Made by a program: the position numbers and the translations under genes. The notes under the pieces were generated by a model. The model saw only the letters and a list, made by a program, of their open reading frames with translations, searched no databases and was not told where the DNA came from. From Pseudomonas pharyngis (GTDB lineage: Bacteria; Pseudomonadota; Gammaproteobacteria; Pseudomonadales; Pseudomonadaceae), in contig NZ_BQID01000012.1 in the NCBI RefSeq assembly GCF_021602345.1, positions 62,001-126,000 on the forward strand: 64,000 bases of DNA. Direction: 5' to 3'. Of this stretch, positions 1 through 8,825 are shown piece by piece (within the stretch, counting starts at the first letter, position 1; each line of letters begins with the position of its first letter).

Positions 1-415
1 TGAGCCGAGCCAGATGCATCATCGCTTCATGGGCCGTGACGAAGACCTCGGGAATGGCCGCCGCGTGTACATAGTCAAGCTGCGCCGGGATGTGCATGGC
101 CATGCGGTAATCGATGCGTGCCAGTTCGGCGTAGGCACCGCCTCCGACCACGCCCATGATTCGATCTCCTGCTTCGAATCCCGTCACCGCGCTACCTTTG
201 CCGATCACTTCGCCGGCGATTTCCAGGCCGATGATCAGCGAGTCGCCGAAATTCGGACGGCCGTACCCACCGGTCCTGTGAGTCAGGTCCGCACGGTTCA
301 CCCCGGCGGCATAGACACGTACCAGAAGGTCGTCAGGACGGACTTCAGGGCTGGCAACTTCTACGAGTTCGAGGACGTCTGGCGCACCAAACGCTCTGAT
401 GTCGATGGCTTTCAT
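1..415 (-). CDS. Zinc-type alcohol dehydrogenase-like quinone oxidoreductase (C-terminus outside window)
   Basis: The visible 138 residues are the N-terminal GroES-like half of a medium-chain dehydrogenase/reductase of the NAD(P)H:quinone oxidoreductase type. The protein starts MKAIDIRAFGAPDVLEL and carries the family's AAGVNRAD segment and GDRIMGVVGGGAYAE, followed by IPEVFVTAHEA at the entry to the Rossmann fold. No zinc-ligand cysteines are seen, as expected for the quinone oxidoreductase branch. Its ATG directly abuts the TGA of the upstream carboxymuconolactone-decarboxylase-like gene, so the two are translated from one message. The substrate cannot be told; the reaction (NADPH-dependent reduction of a quinone or enone) is inferred from the family. 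The gene is truncated by the window edge, not broken. Confidence 0.85.
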   Translation of the reverse strand, partial: MKAIDIRAFGAPDVLELVEVASPEVRPDDLLVRVYAAGVNRADLTHRTGGYGRPNFGDSLIIGLEIAGEVIGKGSAVTGFEAGDRIMGVVGGGAYAELARIDYRMAMHIPAQLDYVHAAAIPEVFVTAHEAMMHLARL

Positions 416-748
416 TCAGTTGTTCTCCTTTGCGCTGAACGTGGCGTTGGCGATCGCGGATGCGGTGATGGCGGCAGGGAAACCTACGTAAAAAGCCAGG
501 TGGGTGATCGCTGCCGCCATTTCGTCCTGGGTCACACCGTTGGCAGCCGCGCGGCGTAAGTGGGCAGGCAACTCTTCCGAGTGACCAGCGGCAATCAATG
601 CCGCCACAGTGATCAGGCTACGGTCGCGCGGGGACAGCGCGGGATCGCTCCAGATTTGCGGGTAAAGCGTCGAGTCGACGAATTGCGACAGCTTCGGAGT
701 GAACGCGCGTGCTGCTTCGCGAGGGCTGCTGAAATTGATCCTGGACAT
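416..748 (-). CDS. Carboxymuconolactone decarboxylase-family protein
   Basis: This 110-residue protein has the all-helical CMD/AhpD-type fold signature: a helix with LSPRDRSLITVAALIAAG followed by LPAHLRRAAANGVTQDEMAAAITHLAFYVGFPAA. The family includes gamma-carboxymuconolactone decarboxylase and AhpD-like disulfide reductases. The CxxC pair of AhpD is absent, so a peroxidase-recycling role is unlikely. It lies between an aldehyde dehydrogenase (stop 11 bp upstream) and a quinone oxidoreductase (start directly after its stop), all reading left. I infer one three-gene operon for oxidising a small organic substrate, probably under the divergent LysR regulator at 2436. The specific reaction is unknown. 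Confidence 0.85.
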   Translation of the reverse strand: MSRINFSSPREAARAFTPKLSQFVDSTLYPQIWSDPALSPRDRSLITVAALIAAGHSEELPAHLRRAAANGVTQDEMAAAITHLAFYVGFPAAITASAIANATFSAKENN

Positions 749-759
749 GGGCGAGCTCC

Positions 760-2196
760 TTAAACCTGGCTGATGAATTTGTGGGTGAGATAGTGCTCGA
801 TACCTTCAATGCCACCTTCGGAGCCGTGACCGCTTTCTTTCATCCCGCCGAAGGGGAGCTCGGTAGCGACGATGCGGTATTGGTTGATCCCGATCATCCC
901 GGCCTCCAATCCGTCCGCGACGTCAATGGCCGTGCGCGCGTTGGAGGTGAACGCGTAGGCAGAGAGGCCGTAGGGCAGGCGGTTGGCTTCTTTCAAACCA
1001 TCTGCCAGCTCATCGAACGGCATCAGTACGGCGATGGGGCCGAAAGGCTCTTCGTGCATCACGCGGGCATCCATCGGCACATCCGCCAGAACCGTGGGTT
1101 GGAAGAAGTAGCCTTCGCCTGCCAAGGCTTCACCACCGACCAATACCCGCGCACCTTTTTCGACGGCGTCGGCGACCAGTTCTTCCATCTTTGCCAATTG
1201 CCTCGGGTTGGCCAACGGTCCGACCTGGGTGTCAGGATGCAAGCCGTCGCCGATCCGCAGGGCCTGGGTCGCAGCGACAAAGTGATCAACGAAGGCTTGA
1301 TAGGCACCACGCTGGATCAGAAACCGAGTGGATGAAATGCACACTTGCCCGGTCCCGCGAAACCGATTGGCGACACCTTCAATGGCGGCTTTTTCAATGT
1401 CGGCATCTTCGAATACCAGAACCGGTCCGTGCCCACCCAGTTCGAGGGTGATGGGCTTCACGCCTTCAGCCGCTCGTGCGGAGAGCAGGCGCCCGATGGG
1501 CACCGAACCGGTGAACGTCACTTTGCGGATGATCGGCGAGGCGATCAGATGGCTGGACACTTGATCCGGTACGCCAAAGACCACTTGCAGCACACCCTTG
1601 GGCAATCCTGCATCGTCGAGTGCACGCGCTAGGGCCAGCGCTGTGGAGGGGCTTTCTTCACCTGGCTTGAGAATGACGCTGCAACCCGCAGCCAGCGCTG
1701 CCGCGAGTTTGCGTGCCGGGGTGATGGCCGGGAAGTTCCACGGCGTGAATGCGGCCACCGGGCCGATGGCCTGGCGTTTGACCAGTTGCAGCACGCCTGG
1801 TCGATTGGCCGGGACCACACGGCCGTCGATGCGCCGGGCACTTTCGGCGAACCATTCGAAATACTCCGCCGCGCGGGTCACTTCATCCAGGCTTTCACCC
1901 AGCGGTTTGCCTTCCTCCAGGGTCATCTGCGCAGCAATCTGCGGTGCACGTTCGAGGATCAGGTCGGCGGCACGTTTGAGAATTTTTGCGCGTTTGTCGG
2001 GCACGGTCTGGCGCCATTGCTCGAAGCTCAGGCGAGTCACTGCCAGAGCGTGATCAAGGTCGCCTGCGGTGGAGAGTGGGACGCGTCCGATTTCCCGGCC
2101 GGTTGCCGGGTTAACAACGGCGGCAGTCTCGCGCCCTTCGGCGTTGAGCCATTCACCACCGATGAAAAGATAAAGCGGATCGTAGGAAGTCTTCAT
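760..2196 (-). CDS. NAD(P)-dependent succinate-semialdehyde-type aldehyde dehydrogenase
   Basis: This is a full-length 478-residue ALDH-superfamily enzyme that oxidises an aldehyde to its acid with NAD(P)+. Visible motifs are the substrate-entry segment PWNFPAITPARKLAAALAAG, the cofactor-binding FTGSVPIGRLL, the general-base motif LELGG and the nucleophile segment GQVCISSTRF. EEPFGPIAVL near the C-terminus is also standard. Overall it resembles the GabD/SSADH branch, but substrate range in this branch is broad, so succinate semialdehyde is an inference. It is the first gene of a leftward set with the CMD-like protein and the quinone oxidoreductase, and it is divergent from a LysR gene across about 240 bp. 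Confidence 0.88.
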   Translation of the reverse strand: MKTSYDPLYLFIGGEWLNAEGRETAAVVNPATGREIGRVPLSTAGDLDHALAVTRLSFEQWRQTVPDKRAKILKRAADLILERAPQIAAQMTLEEGKPLGESLDEVTRAAEYFEWFAESARRIDGRVVPANRPGVLQLVKRQAIGPVAAFTPWNFPAITPARKLAAALAAGCSVILKPGEESPSTALALARALDDAGLPKGVLQVVFGVPDQVSSHLIASPIIRKVTFTGSVPIGRLLSARAAEGVKPITLELGGHGPVLVFEDADIEKAAIEGVANRFRGTGQVCISSTRFLIQRGAYQAFVDHFVAATQALRIGDGLHPDTQVGPLANPRQLAKMEELVADAVEKGARVLVGGEALAGEGYFFQPTVLADVPMDARVMHEEPFGPIAVLMPFDELADGLKEANRLPYGLSAYAFTSNARTAIDVADGLEAGMIGINQYRIVATELPFGGMKESGHGSEGGIEGIEHYLTHKFISQV

Positions 2197-2435
2197 GATG
2201 TGGCCTTCAGTTGGTTGTGAGATTCGTATGAAGCTCGGTGCCTGATGGGCTGTGCCGCAGAGCCTGATCAGGAAGCTTGTGCAACCAAGTCTATGGAAGG
2301 AGGGCCCGTTGATTTAGTCGGGCCGAAGGGAATCATTGTTGTCTGCAGAGGTAATATCGGGCTGCGGGCCGACCGTGTAGCATCCTGAAAAAAGCGGTTA
2401 TCACGGGTGTGCGCCAGATCCACAGGAAGGTCGCG

Positions 2436-3362
2436 ATGGATAAGCTTTCGAACATGTCGGTGTACATAAAGGTTGTCGAGATGGGCAGTTTCACGGCCGT
2501 GGCCAATCATCTGGACTCCACGGTCGGTAACGTATCGCGTGCTGTATCTGCGCTTGAAAACGTGCTCGACGCACGTCTGTTGCAGCGCTCGACGCGGCGC
2601 CTGTCGGTCACCGATGCGGGGCGACGGTTCTATGAGCGCTGCACGAAAATTCTGGCTGATCTGGAAAGTGCCGAAGCCGAAGCCAGCAATGCGGCGCTGG
2701 AGCCTCGTGGAACACTGCGGGTGCATTGCGTCCCCGGGTTGGCTCGGCATCTGGTCACGCGGGCCGTGCTGGATTACCGCCAGCAATTCCCGGAGGTGTC
2801 TGTGGATTTACTGCTTTCACAACGCATGCCTAACCTGCTGGAAGACCAACTGGATGTCTCGATTCTGATCGCCCGAGCGCTACCCGATTCCGCGTATGTC
2901 AGCCAAAAGATCGGTGTCAGCCATTGTGTTCTGGTGGCGTCGCCAGACTACCTGGCCCGGCATGCGCCTCTTGAGACGCCTGAAGATCTGCGTGATCACC
3001 AGTGTTTGCTGCTGGGTACGGTGGACTATGCGCGGGATGAGTGGCAGCTCAAAAGCAAGGCGGGGGACGCGACATTTATCCCGACAGGGCCGAGTTTCAG
3101 CGTCAACGATATGGATGCGATGGCGCTTGCCATTCGAGAGGGTGCCGGGATTGGCTTGCTGGCCGGTTTCACGGCCATCGACGATCTGCGCTCCGGCAAG
3201 CTGGTGCGGGTTTTGCCTGACTACCATACCTACGAGCGTAACGTATATGCCGTCTATACCTCGCGACAGTTCGTCGATGCAAAAATCACTCGTTTCATCG
3301 AAACGTTGAAAGATCAGGTTGGCAGTCAGCTGGCAGCCACGGCCAAAGCACTTATCGGTTGA
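2436..3362 (+). CDS. LysR-family transcriptional regulator
   Basis: This 308-residue regulator has an N-terminal winged helix-turn-helix (MSVYIKVVEMGSFTAVANHL, then VSRAVSALENVLDARLLQRS) and a LysR effector-binding domain from about residue 90 (GTLRVHCVPGLARHLVTRAV). It belongs to the DmlR/AaeR-like group with the LLQRSTRRLSVTDAGRRFYE segment. I chose the ATG at 2436 because AGGAAGG ends 5 bp before it; a GTG at 2409 in the same frame lacks such a site. It is transcribed divergently from the aldehyde dehydrogenase operon, which by the usual LysR arrangement is its likely target. The effector is unknown. Confidence 0.9.
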   Translation: MDKLSNMSVYIKVVEMGSFTAVANHLDSTVGNVSRAVSALENVLDARLLQRSTRRLSVTDAGRRFYERCTKILADLESAEAEASNAALEPRGTLRVHCVPGLARHLVTRAVLDYRQQFPEVSVDLLLSQRMPNLLEDQLDVSILIARALPDSAYVSQKIGVSHCVLVASPDYLARHAPLETPEDLRDHQCLLLGTVDYARDEWQLKSKAGDATFIPTGPSFSVNDMDAMALAIREGAGIGLLAGFTAIDDLRSGKLVRVLPDYHTYERNVYAVYTSRQFVDAKITRFIETLKDQVGSQLAATAKALIG

Positions 3363-3438
3363 AACGCTGCGGGGCAGAAAGGTATTTGCGCCTCGATGAA
3401 GCAACTTCCCGAGGCGCAATGATCGGCGAACAGGTTAC

Positions 3439-3690
3439 TTAGCCTTGGCTGCACCGGCCCATGACCTTATAGGCCAGTACGTGTTGTTTGCCTTGTGAAT
3501 CCTGGTAGGTCATGTGTGTCGGTACGACTGCACAAATATCCGGCACCGGGTCTTCAGAGATGACCTTGGCGACATCAAGGTGGGTACCGTAGCCATATTG
3601 CTCGACCTGTTGATTCTTGGCATTACCGTCCTGTGCCGCTACCACAGAGCTGAAGCCCAAGAGTGCGACGATGATCATTGCAGTTTTCAT
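3439..3690 (-). CDS. DUF2790 small secreted protein
   Basis: This 83-residue protein begins with a cleavable signal peptide (MKTAMIIVALLGFSSVVAAQ) and continues with a short domain holding the typical DUF2790 pieces YGTHLDVAKVISED and MTYQDSQGKQHVLAYKVMG. DUF2790 proteins are small periplasmic proteins seen in multiple copies in Pseudomonas; their function is not established, though some are reported to respond to metals. Two cysteines (in DICAVVP and GRCSQG) could form a disulfide. It is a single gene with no partner nearby. Confidence 0.85.
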   Translation of the reverse strand: MKTAMIIVALLGFSSVVAAQDGNAKNQQVEQYGYGTHLDVAKVISEDPVPDICAVVPTHMTYQDSQGKQHVLAYKVMGRCSQG

Positions 3691-4022
3691 GATGAGATTC
3701 CCTGAAGTAAGTGTGATCTTGCTGGCAGGACGAACTTTAGGCTCGAGGGGTTTGTGGAAACAGGAGCGAATCAGGGAAAGACTTTTCTACATTCCGAACA
3801 CAATCGTCAGGTTTCGGACGTCAGAACGCTTGATTTTGGGACTGTCGGCTTTTGACTGAAAACCGCATCTTGAAGACAGCTGCCTCCCTCAGTTGCGAGG
3901 TGGAGGAACTAAATTTTTTTGGGGGCGCGCGCAGCCGTGTCGGAGCAGCAGGGGGGCGGAAATGACCGAAAAGATGCGCAAACCATCCTGAGGGAGAGGA
4001 GTAAAATTCCCGGATGCCAGAA
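3691..4022. other. Intergenic stretch without a supported gene
   Basis: About 330 bp between the DUF2790 gene and the tRNA-Ser terminator. Short open frames exist on both strands but none has a ribosome binding site with a plausible protein. An AT-rich run (3910-3920) followed by a G+C-rich stretch is the only compositional feature. I see no repeat and no RNA gene here. Confidence 0.5.
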
Positions 4023-4056
4023 ACGACAAAGCCCTGAATAATCAGGGCTTTGTCGT
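4023..4056 (-). terminator. Intrinsic terminator of the tRNA-Ser gene
   Basis: Two 15-base arms (4023-4037 and 4042-4056) are perfectly complementary around a 4-base loop, with a short T-rich tail on the reverse strand. It begins 9 bp after the end of the leftward tRNA-Ser, so it most likely terminates that transcript. Confidence 0.8.
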
Positions 4057-4064
4057 ACATAAGA

Positions 4065-4152
4065 TGGCGGAGGCGATGGGATTCGAACTCATGGACCTGT
4101 TACAGTCGACGGTTTTCAAGACCGTTGCCTTAAACCACTCGGCCACACCTCC
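4065..4152 (-). tRNA. tRNA-Ser (anticodon TGA)
   Basis: On the reverse strand the sequence folds as an 88-nt class II tRNA. The acceptor stem GGAGGTG pairs with CGCCTCC, the discriminator is G, and CCA is encoded. The anticodon loop is CTTGAAA with anticodon TGA. There is a long variable arm (CGTCGACTGTAACAGG region), and the T loop reads GTTCGAATCCC. The long variable arm and the anticodon identify serine. It is flanked by its own promoter (4170-4197) and an intrinsic terminator (4023-4056), so it is a monocistronic tRNA unit. Confidence 0.97.
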
Positions 4153-4169
4153 GTTGCGTTGCGGGCGCC

Positions 4170-4197
4170 ATAATACCTGAATGAAACACACTGTCAA
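4170..4197 (-). promoter_or_regulatory. Sigma-70 promoter of tRNA-Ser
   Basis: On the reverse strand a perfect -35 box TTGACA (4197-4192) and a -10 box TATTAT (4175-4170) are separated by 16 bp. The predicted start site lies about 10 bp before the mature tRNA 5' end at 4152. This is a near-consensus housekeeping promoter, and a G+C-rich GCGCCCGC discriminator follows it, as is usual for stringently controlled stable RNA genes. Confidence 0.85.
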
Positions 4198-4274
4198 ACT
4201 CTGTGCATGGCTTGTTACAGAGCGTCTGTTATGATCTTTGCGACTGAACGTTTCAAACCAACAGGAGTGTCGCC

Positions 4275-4946
4275 ATGCGCGAACAGGATTACGCAGTTCA
4301 CAACAGCGTGCAGGCTGAGCAGCTAGAGGTTAGCCGCGTCCTGCGCAACACTTACGGTCTACTGGCGCTCACCCTCGCATTCAGCGGTGTGATGGCGTTC
4401 GTGGCCCAGCAGATGCGGGTCGGCTACCCGAATATTTTCGTGGTGCTGATCGGTTTCTACGGGCTGTTCTTCCTCACCAACAAGCTCCGTGATTCGGCCT
4501 GGGGCCTGGTGTCGGCATTTGCCCTGACCGGTTTCATGGGCTTTCTGCTCGGCCCGATCCTCAACCGTTACCTGGGCATGCAGGGCGGCGCTGAAGTGGT
4601 CAGCTCCGCGTTCGCGATGACTGCGCTGGTGTTCGGTGGTCTGTCGGCTTACGTGTTGATCACTCGCAAGGACATGAGCTTCCTCGGTGGCTTCATCACC
4701 GCCGGTTTCTTCGTTCTGCTGGGTGCGACGCTGGCAAGCATGTTCTTCCAGATCAGCGGCCTGCAACTGGCGATCAGCGCAGGTTTCGTGCTGTTCTCCT
4801 CGGTTTGCATCCTGTTCCAGACCAGCGCCATCATCCACGGCGGCGAGCGCAACTACATCATGGCGACCATCAGCCTGTATGTATCGATCTACAACCTGTT
4901 CGTCAGCCTGTTGCAGATCTTCGGCATCATGAGCCGCGACGACTGA
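4275..4946 (+). CDS. yccA: Bax inhibitor-1/YccA family membrane protein
   Basis: This 223-residue polytopic inner-membrane protein has seven hydrophobic segments, starting around residue 25 (LLALTLAFSGVMAFVA), and contains the family's late helix with SVCILFQTSAIIHGG and YIMATISLYVSIYNLFVSLL. In E. coli YccA is a substrate and modulator of the FtsH protease; BI-1 relatives act as pH-sensitive calcium leak channels. An AGGAG site lies 8 bp before the ATG. The gene stands alone, with a terminator directly behind it. The YccA name is by family resemblance. Confidence 0.9.
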   Translation: MREQDYAVHNSVQAEQLEVSRVLRNTYGLLALTLAFSGVMAFVAQQMRVGYPNIFVVLIGFYGLFFLTNKLRDSAWGLVSAFALTGFMGFLLGPILNRYLGMQGGAEVVSSAFAMTALVFGGLSAYVLITRKDMSFLGGFITAGFFVLLGATLASMFFQISGLQLAISAGFVLFSSVCILFQTSAIIHGGERNYIMATISLYVSIYNLFVSLLQIFGIMSRDD

Positions 4947-4967
4947 TCGCTGCACCGCTATAAACAG

Positions 4968-4991
4968 AAAACCCGCGAAAGCGGGTTTTTT
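4968..4991 (+). terminator. Intrinsic terminator after the Bax-inhibitor gene
   Basis: Nine-base arms AAAACCCGC and GCGGGTTTT close a GAAA tetraloop and run into a T tract, 22 bp after the stop codon at 4946. The A-rich 5' flank could let it work for the convergent lipoprotein gene as well. Confidence 0.9.
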
Positions 4992-5018
4992 GTTGCCTGC
5001 GAAAATGCGAGCAGGCGC

Positions 5019-5345
5019 TCAATTGATCTCGATGCTGCCGTCTGCCTGTTGCTTGTAAATCGTGTAGGGCAGCAGCAACGTATCGAGCACTCCCGACACG
5101 GCTGCATCGACCAGCAGACCCGGCGTCGCGTTCTTGTAGTTGAACGCATCGACGTCATCCGGCTTTTCGGCGTGTAGCATGCAGAAATCGTACGTCACGC
5201 CACTGTAGATGCGCGGTACAGCGCCGCAGTAGGATTTTTTAGTCTTCAACTGGTCGGTGGAAGACTTATCGCTGAACGCCACGGTCTGCACCGTCCCGCA
5301 CCCGGCCAGCATCAACATCGCCAGCATCATTGCCTGAATTTTCAT
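5019..5345 (-). CDS. YceK/YidQ-like outer-membrane lipoprotein
   Basis: This is a 108-residue lipoprotein with signal MKIQAMMLAMLMLAGC; the LAGC lipobox puts the lipidated cysteine at residue 16. The mature part includes YCGAVPRIYSGVTYDFCML and the C-terminal GVLDTLLLPYTIYKQ, the hallmark of the small YceK/YidQ (DUF1375) family. Function is unknown in any species. I chose the ATG at 5345 because it gives a clean signal peptide; an upstream in-frame start at 5375 would add ten residues. The following Lrp gene reads in the same direction but is probably transcribed separately. Confidence 0.8.
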   Translation of the reverse strand: MKIQAMMLAMLMLAGCGTVQTVAFSDKSSTDQLKTKKSYCGAVPRIYSGVTYDFCMLHAEKPDDVDAFNYKNATPGLLVDAAVSGVLDTLLLPYTIYKQQADGSIEIN

Positions 5346-5385
5346 ACCGCCAATCCTTCGCCGGAAAAAACACAATCTACGCCGC

Positions 5386-5823
5386 TCACGCCATCGGCGG
5401 CAATCGTCGTTTCACCGGGGTCTTCTTGACGATAGCGGTATTGGTTTCCGCCAGCGTGTTCAACCGGTCAAGCAGGGTGTCCAGCTGCTCCATCGAGCGC
5501 ACATGCAGGCGCGCGATAAAACAATCTTCTCCGGTGACCTTGTCACACTCGGTGAACTCGGGAATCGAAAGGATCTGCCGCTCCACTTCCTGCAACTGCC
5601 CCGGCAATGGCCGCACCCGGACAATCGCCTGCAACTGATAACCGAAGCACTTCGGGTCAATCTCTACGGTGTAACCCTTAAGCACACCGCGCTCCTCCAG
5701 ACGCCGCAGGCGCTCGGCCACGCTGGGCGAGGACAACCCGCTGATTTGCGAAAGGGCCTTGAGCGAGCGGCGCGAATCCTCCATCAGAGCTCCGATCAGG
5801 ATCTGGTCGATATCGTCGGTCAT
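5386..5823 (-). CDS. Lrp/AsnC-family transcriptional regulator
   Basis: The 145-residue protein starts MTDDIDQILIGALMEDSRRS. It has the AsnC helix-turn-helix (LSQISGLSSPSVAERLRRLEERGVLKGY) and the RAM ligand-binding domain (YQLQAIVRVRPLPGQLQEVE to CDKVTGEDCFIARLHV). Such regulators form octamers that sense amino acids. An open frame continues far upstream, but the Lrp homology begins at this ATG. It is divergent from an EamA transporter gene (start 5964), so a local regulator-exporter pair for an amino acid is a fair inference. Confidence 0.92.
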   Translation of the reverse strand: MTDDIDQILIGALMEDSRRSLKALSQISGLSSPSVAERLRRLEERGVLKGYTVEIDPKCFGYQLQAIVRVRPLPGQLQEVERQILSIPEFTECDKVTGEDCFIARLHVRSMEQLDTLLDRLNTLAETNTAIVKKTPVKRRLPPMA

Positions 5824-5963
5824 ACAAGAAACTCCCGCATTAGGCGAATGGCACAAACCACCCTTGATAAAAAAGGCAGAAACCGAGTTTAGCCTGCTTT
5901 TTGCGCTGGAGAAGTTTCGGTCTCGCTTGGCATACTTTGTGCCACACATTAAGGAGATTGATG

Positions 5964-6857
5964 ATGGACAAAACAATCCGTCGCGGCTCATTCGAAATGA
6001 CCGCCGCCATGCTGATATCGGGGACAATCGGCTGGTTCGTGCTGGTGTCGGGGCAACCGGTGCTGGACGTGGTGTTCTGGCGCTGCGTATTCGGTGCCGG
6101 GACCTTGCTGCTGATCTGCGCCGCATTCGGCTTTCTGCGCCCAGGTATCTTGACCCGCACCACCTTCCTGCTGGCGGTGCTCAGCGGGATGGCAATCGTC
6201 GGCAACTGGGTGCTGCTGTTCGCCTCCTATTCCCGGGCTTCGATTGCCATTGGCACGGCGGTGTACAACGTGCAGCCGTTCATGTTGGTGGGGTTGGCGG
6301 CGCTGTTTCTGGGCGAGAAGATCACCCTGCAAAAACTGTTCTGGCTGGCGATTTCTTTCATGGGGATGCTGGCCATCGTCAGTGCCCACGGGGGGCAGGG
6401 CGAGGGTGGCAATGATTACCTGATGGGGATCGCGCTGGCATTGGGGGCGGCGTTTCTGTACGCCATCGCCGCGTTGATCATCAAGCGCCTGACCGGCACA
6501 CCGCCGCATCTGATTGCGTTGATCCAGGTCTGCACCGGGGTGTTGCTGCTCGCGCCATTCGCGCATTTTTCAGCGATGCCCGAGGCACCGAGTGCCTGGG
6601 CCAGTCTGGTGACGCTGGGCATTGTCCACACCGGTCTGATGTATGTGCTGCTTTACGGCGCGATTCAGAAACTGCCGACCGCATTGACCGGCGCTCTGTC
6701 GTTCATATACCCGATCGCGGCGATTTTCGTCGACTGGTTTGCCTTCGGCCACCAACTGCAAACTCTGCAATGGGTCGGCGTGGCGGCAATCCTGCTGGCA
6801 GCAGCCGGCATGCAACAGGGTTGGGGATTGAAGTCACGTCGTCTGCTCGCTCAGTGA
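5964..6857 (+). CDS. EamA/DMT-family transporter
   Basis: This 297-residue inner-membrane protein has ten hydrophobic segments arranged as two EamA repeats (for example VVFWRCVFGAGTLLLICAAF in the first and GLMYVLLYGAIQKLPTALTG in the second). DMT permeases mostly export amino acids and other metabolites. AAGGAG (5951-5956) sits 7 bp before the ATG at 5964 and 4 bp before an in-frame ATG at 5961; I prefer 5964. The divergent Lrp-type regulator at 5823 suggests control by an amino acid, but the substrate is not evident. Confidence 0.88.
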   Translation: MDKTIRRGSFEMTAAMLISGTIGWFVLVSGQPVLDVVFWRCVFGAGTLLLICAAFGFLRPGILTRTTFLLAVLSGMAIVGNWVLLFASYSRASIAIGTAVYNVQPFMLVGLAALFLGEKITLQKLFWLAISFMGMLAIVSAHGGQGEGGNDYLMGIALALGAAFLYAIAALIIKRLTGTPPHLIALIQVCTGVLLLAPFAHFSAMPEAPSAWASLVTLGIVHTGLMYVLLYGAIQKLPTALTGALSFIYPIAAIFVDWFAFGHQLQTLQWVGVAAILLAAAGMQQGWGLKSRRLLAQ

Positions 6858-6859
6858 AT

Positions 6860-8752
6860 TCAGATCTCCTTGACCGCGGCTTTGAACAGTCCTCTTAGTT
6901 GTTGATTGCCGGCATCGACCAGATGGTTATCGTCAAAATACAACGGCACACCTTGCTTTGACCCCATGCAGTTACCGTCCGGACAAAGCAGCGGGGTCGG
7001 GTCCAGCACCTGTGCATTGCACCGTTTCGCCACAGTTTCAATGGCATCGTTGGCGATTCGGTTGCGTTGCTCGTAATCCTGCAACGGGATGGAAATATCG
7101 GCAGTGTCACCAAAAATGCGTTGATGCAGATTCAGGCCTTTATAGACGCTGAACGGCATCTCCGGGATTGGTTTGACGATGTAAACCGGATGGTTTTCGG
7201 CGATGGCGCACACGGTGTTCGCGTATTCAGCGACGTAGGCCTCGCTGAAAGACATTGGCTGCTGATCGGGAAAGCGAATCCGATAGCTGTTGTTACGACT
7301 CGGATCGGCATACAGCGCCGCTCTGCTGAACAGCACCACTGGAATTCCCGTGTATGAATTCTTCAATATTTGCAGTTTTTCGTGATTGAACGCCTGACAT
7401 TTACGCTCGAGTGTTTTGTCGTGCATCTGGAAGTTCTGCAATGTCGGACAACCGCCCAGGGACCACGACAAAGCTGCTTGCGGATTATCCATCTGCACGG
7501 CAGCGGCGGTGGATTGCGCATGACTGTCGCCAAACAGAATGACTGACACCTCGCCGTTGCCCAGTTTGCAATCGGCTGCGCCATGGGCATTCGGGTGGCA
7601 TTCCTGGGTATAGAGTTTGCTGGTGTACTCGGGTTGCCCGAGGTCGACAAAGGCAAAGCGCAGTGATGGGTGATTCTTGACCAGCGACGCCGTCGCGGCA
7701 GACACGACAACCATTCCGGTCACCCACGATGCATACCTGAAGAGCGTACCGCGTACCGACTTCATCGGCTTGATTCTGGATTCCACCAGGTAATACGACC
7801 CGGCACCCAGAACAAATGACAGCGACACTGCGCCCCAGACGTGTGGCCAGCTATTGAGCAGGCCACAAGTGTAGAGAAGAACCACCAGTGGCCAGTGCCA
7901 CAGATAAACCGAGTAGGAAATGGTGCCGATCAATTGCAGTGGCTTGAACGTGCTGAAAACCGATCGGGTATTACCGTAAATCACCAGTACCGTGCCCAGA
8001 ACCGGCAAGAGTGCCAGGTAACCCGGCCAAAGGTCCTGTTCCGAAAAACACAACACACTACCCAAAATTGCCAGAAGCCCAAGGCCTTCACAGATGGAGC
8101 CGTTGCGCTTGCTCAGTTGCAAGGGAAAGAGAAATACGAGGCCACCGGCAATCAATTCCCAGGCTCGGGTCGGCAGCATGTAGAAGGCAAACACCGGATC
8201 CGAGCGTGTGATGACAGTCGAGGCGGCAAAAGACGCAGCAGCCAGTATCAACAAGCTGTAGCGGGTCTTTTGTGCGCCCAGGCACTTGTAAAGCGCCATC
8301 AGCAGCAAGGGATACAGCATGTAGAACTGCCATTCGACTGACAGCGACCAGGTGTGCAGCAACCAGTTCTCGTGCAGCGGTGCGTCGAAGTAGCTGCCAC
8401 CCTTGGCGAACATGAAGTTGGAACTGAACAGCAGGCTGCTTTTGATCGTTCTGATGACGTCGCGAAAGTCATCCAGCGGCAGAAAGACGAAACCGAACAG
8501 CAGCAGGGCGAGACACACCACTAGCAACGCCGGGATGATGCGTCGGGCTCTCGAGGCGTAAAACCCCAGTAACGAAAAGCGCTGCTGTTCCAGGCCCGTG
8601 AAGATGATGCCGGTCATCAGGAAGCCGGAAATGACGAAGAACACGTCTACGCCTGAAAATCCGCCGCCGAACCCTGGAACATCAAAGTGATAGAGCACCA
8701 CCGATAGCACGGCAAGCGCCCGCAAGGCATTGATATTCTTCCTGAATTGCAT
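6860..8752 (-). CDS. OafA/YrhL-type acyltransferase with C-terminal SGNH domain
   Basis: The 630-residue protein is a fusion. Residues 1 to about 350 form the membrane acyltransferase-3 domain with the catalytic histidine in VVLYHFDVPGFGGGFSGVDV and the VFFVISGFLMTG motif. Residues from about 400 form a periplasmic SGNH hydrolase-like domain with block I VILFGDSHAQS and the late DDNHLVDAG carrying the Asp-His pair. Enzymes of this layout O-acetylate lipopolysaccharide O-antigen or other surface glycans. No glycan biosynthesis genes are adjacent, so the acceptor is unknown. Convergent with the EamA gene across 2 bp. Confidence 0.9.
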   Translation of the reverse strand: MQFRKNINALRALAVLSVVLYHFDVPGFGGGFSGVDVFFVISGFLMTGIIFTGLEQQRFSLLGFYASRARRIIPALLVVCLALLLFGFVFLPLDDFRDVIRTIKSSLLFSSNFMFAKGGSYFDAPLHENWLLHTWSLSVEWQFYMLYPLLLMALYKCLGAQKTRYSLLILAAASFAASTVITRSDPVFAFYMLPTRAWELIAGGLVFLFPLQLSKRNGSICEGLGLLAILGSVLCFSEQDLWPGYLALLPVLGTVLVIYGNTRSVFSTFKPLQLIGTISYSVYLWHWPLVVLLYTCGLLNSWPHVWGAVSLSFVLGAGSYYLVESRIKPMKSVRGTLFRYASWVTGMVVVSAATASLVKNHPSLRFAFVDLGQPEYTSKLYTQECHPNAHGAADCKLGNGEVSVILFGDSHAQSTAAAVQMDNPQAALSWSLGGCPTLQNFQMHDKTLERKCQAFNHEKLQILKNSYTGIPVVLFSRAALYADPSRNNSYRIRFPDQQPMSFSEAYVAEYANTVCAIAENHPVYIVKPIPEMPFSVYKGLNLHQRIFGDTADISIPLQDYEQRNRIANDAIETVAKRCNAQVLDPTPLLCPDGNCMGSKQGVPLYFDDNHLVDAGNQQLRGLFKAAVKEI

Positions 8753-8825
8753 TGAAGCGTCCGTCCACGTCCATTGTGGAGGCGCATTGTAGAGAGTATG
8801 TCGAGTTTGTTACATCGGAAAAGTC

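Noticed and set aside
3821-4060. 79-residue reverse-strand frame before the tRNA terminator
   Set aside because: No ribosome binding site, no recognisable family, and it runs into the terminator hairpin.
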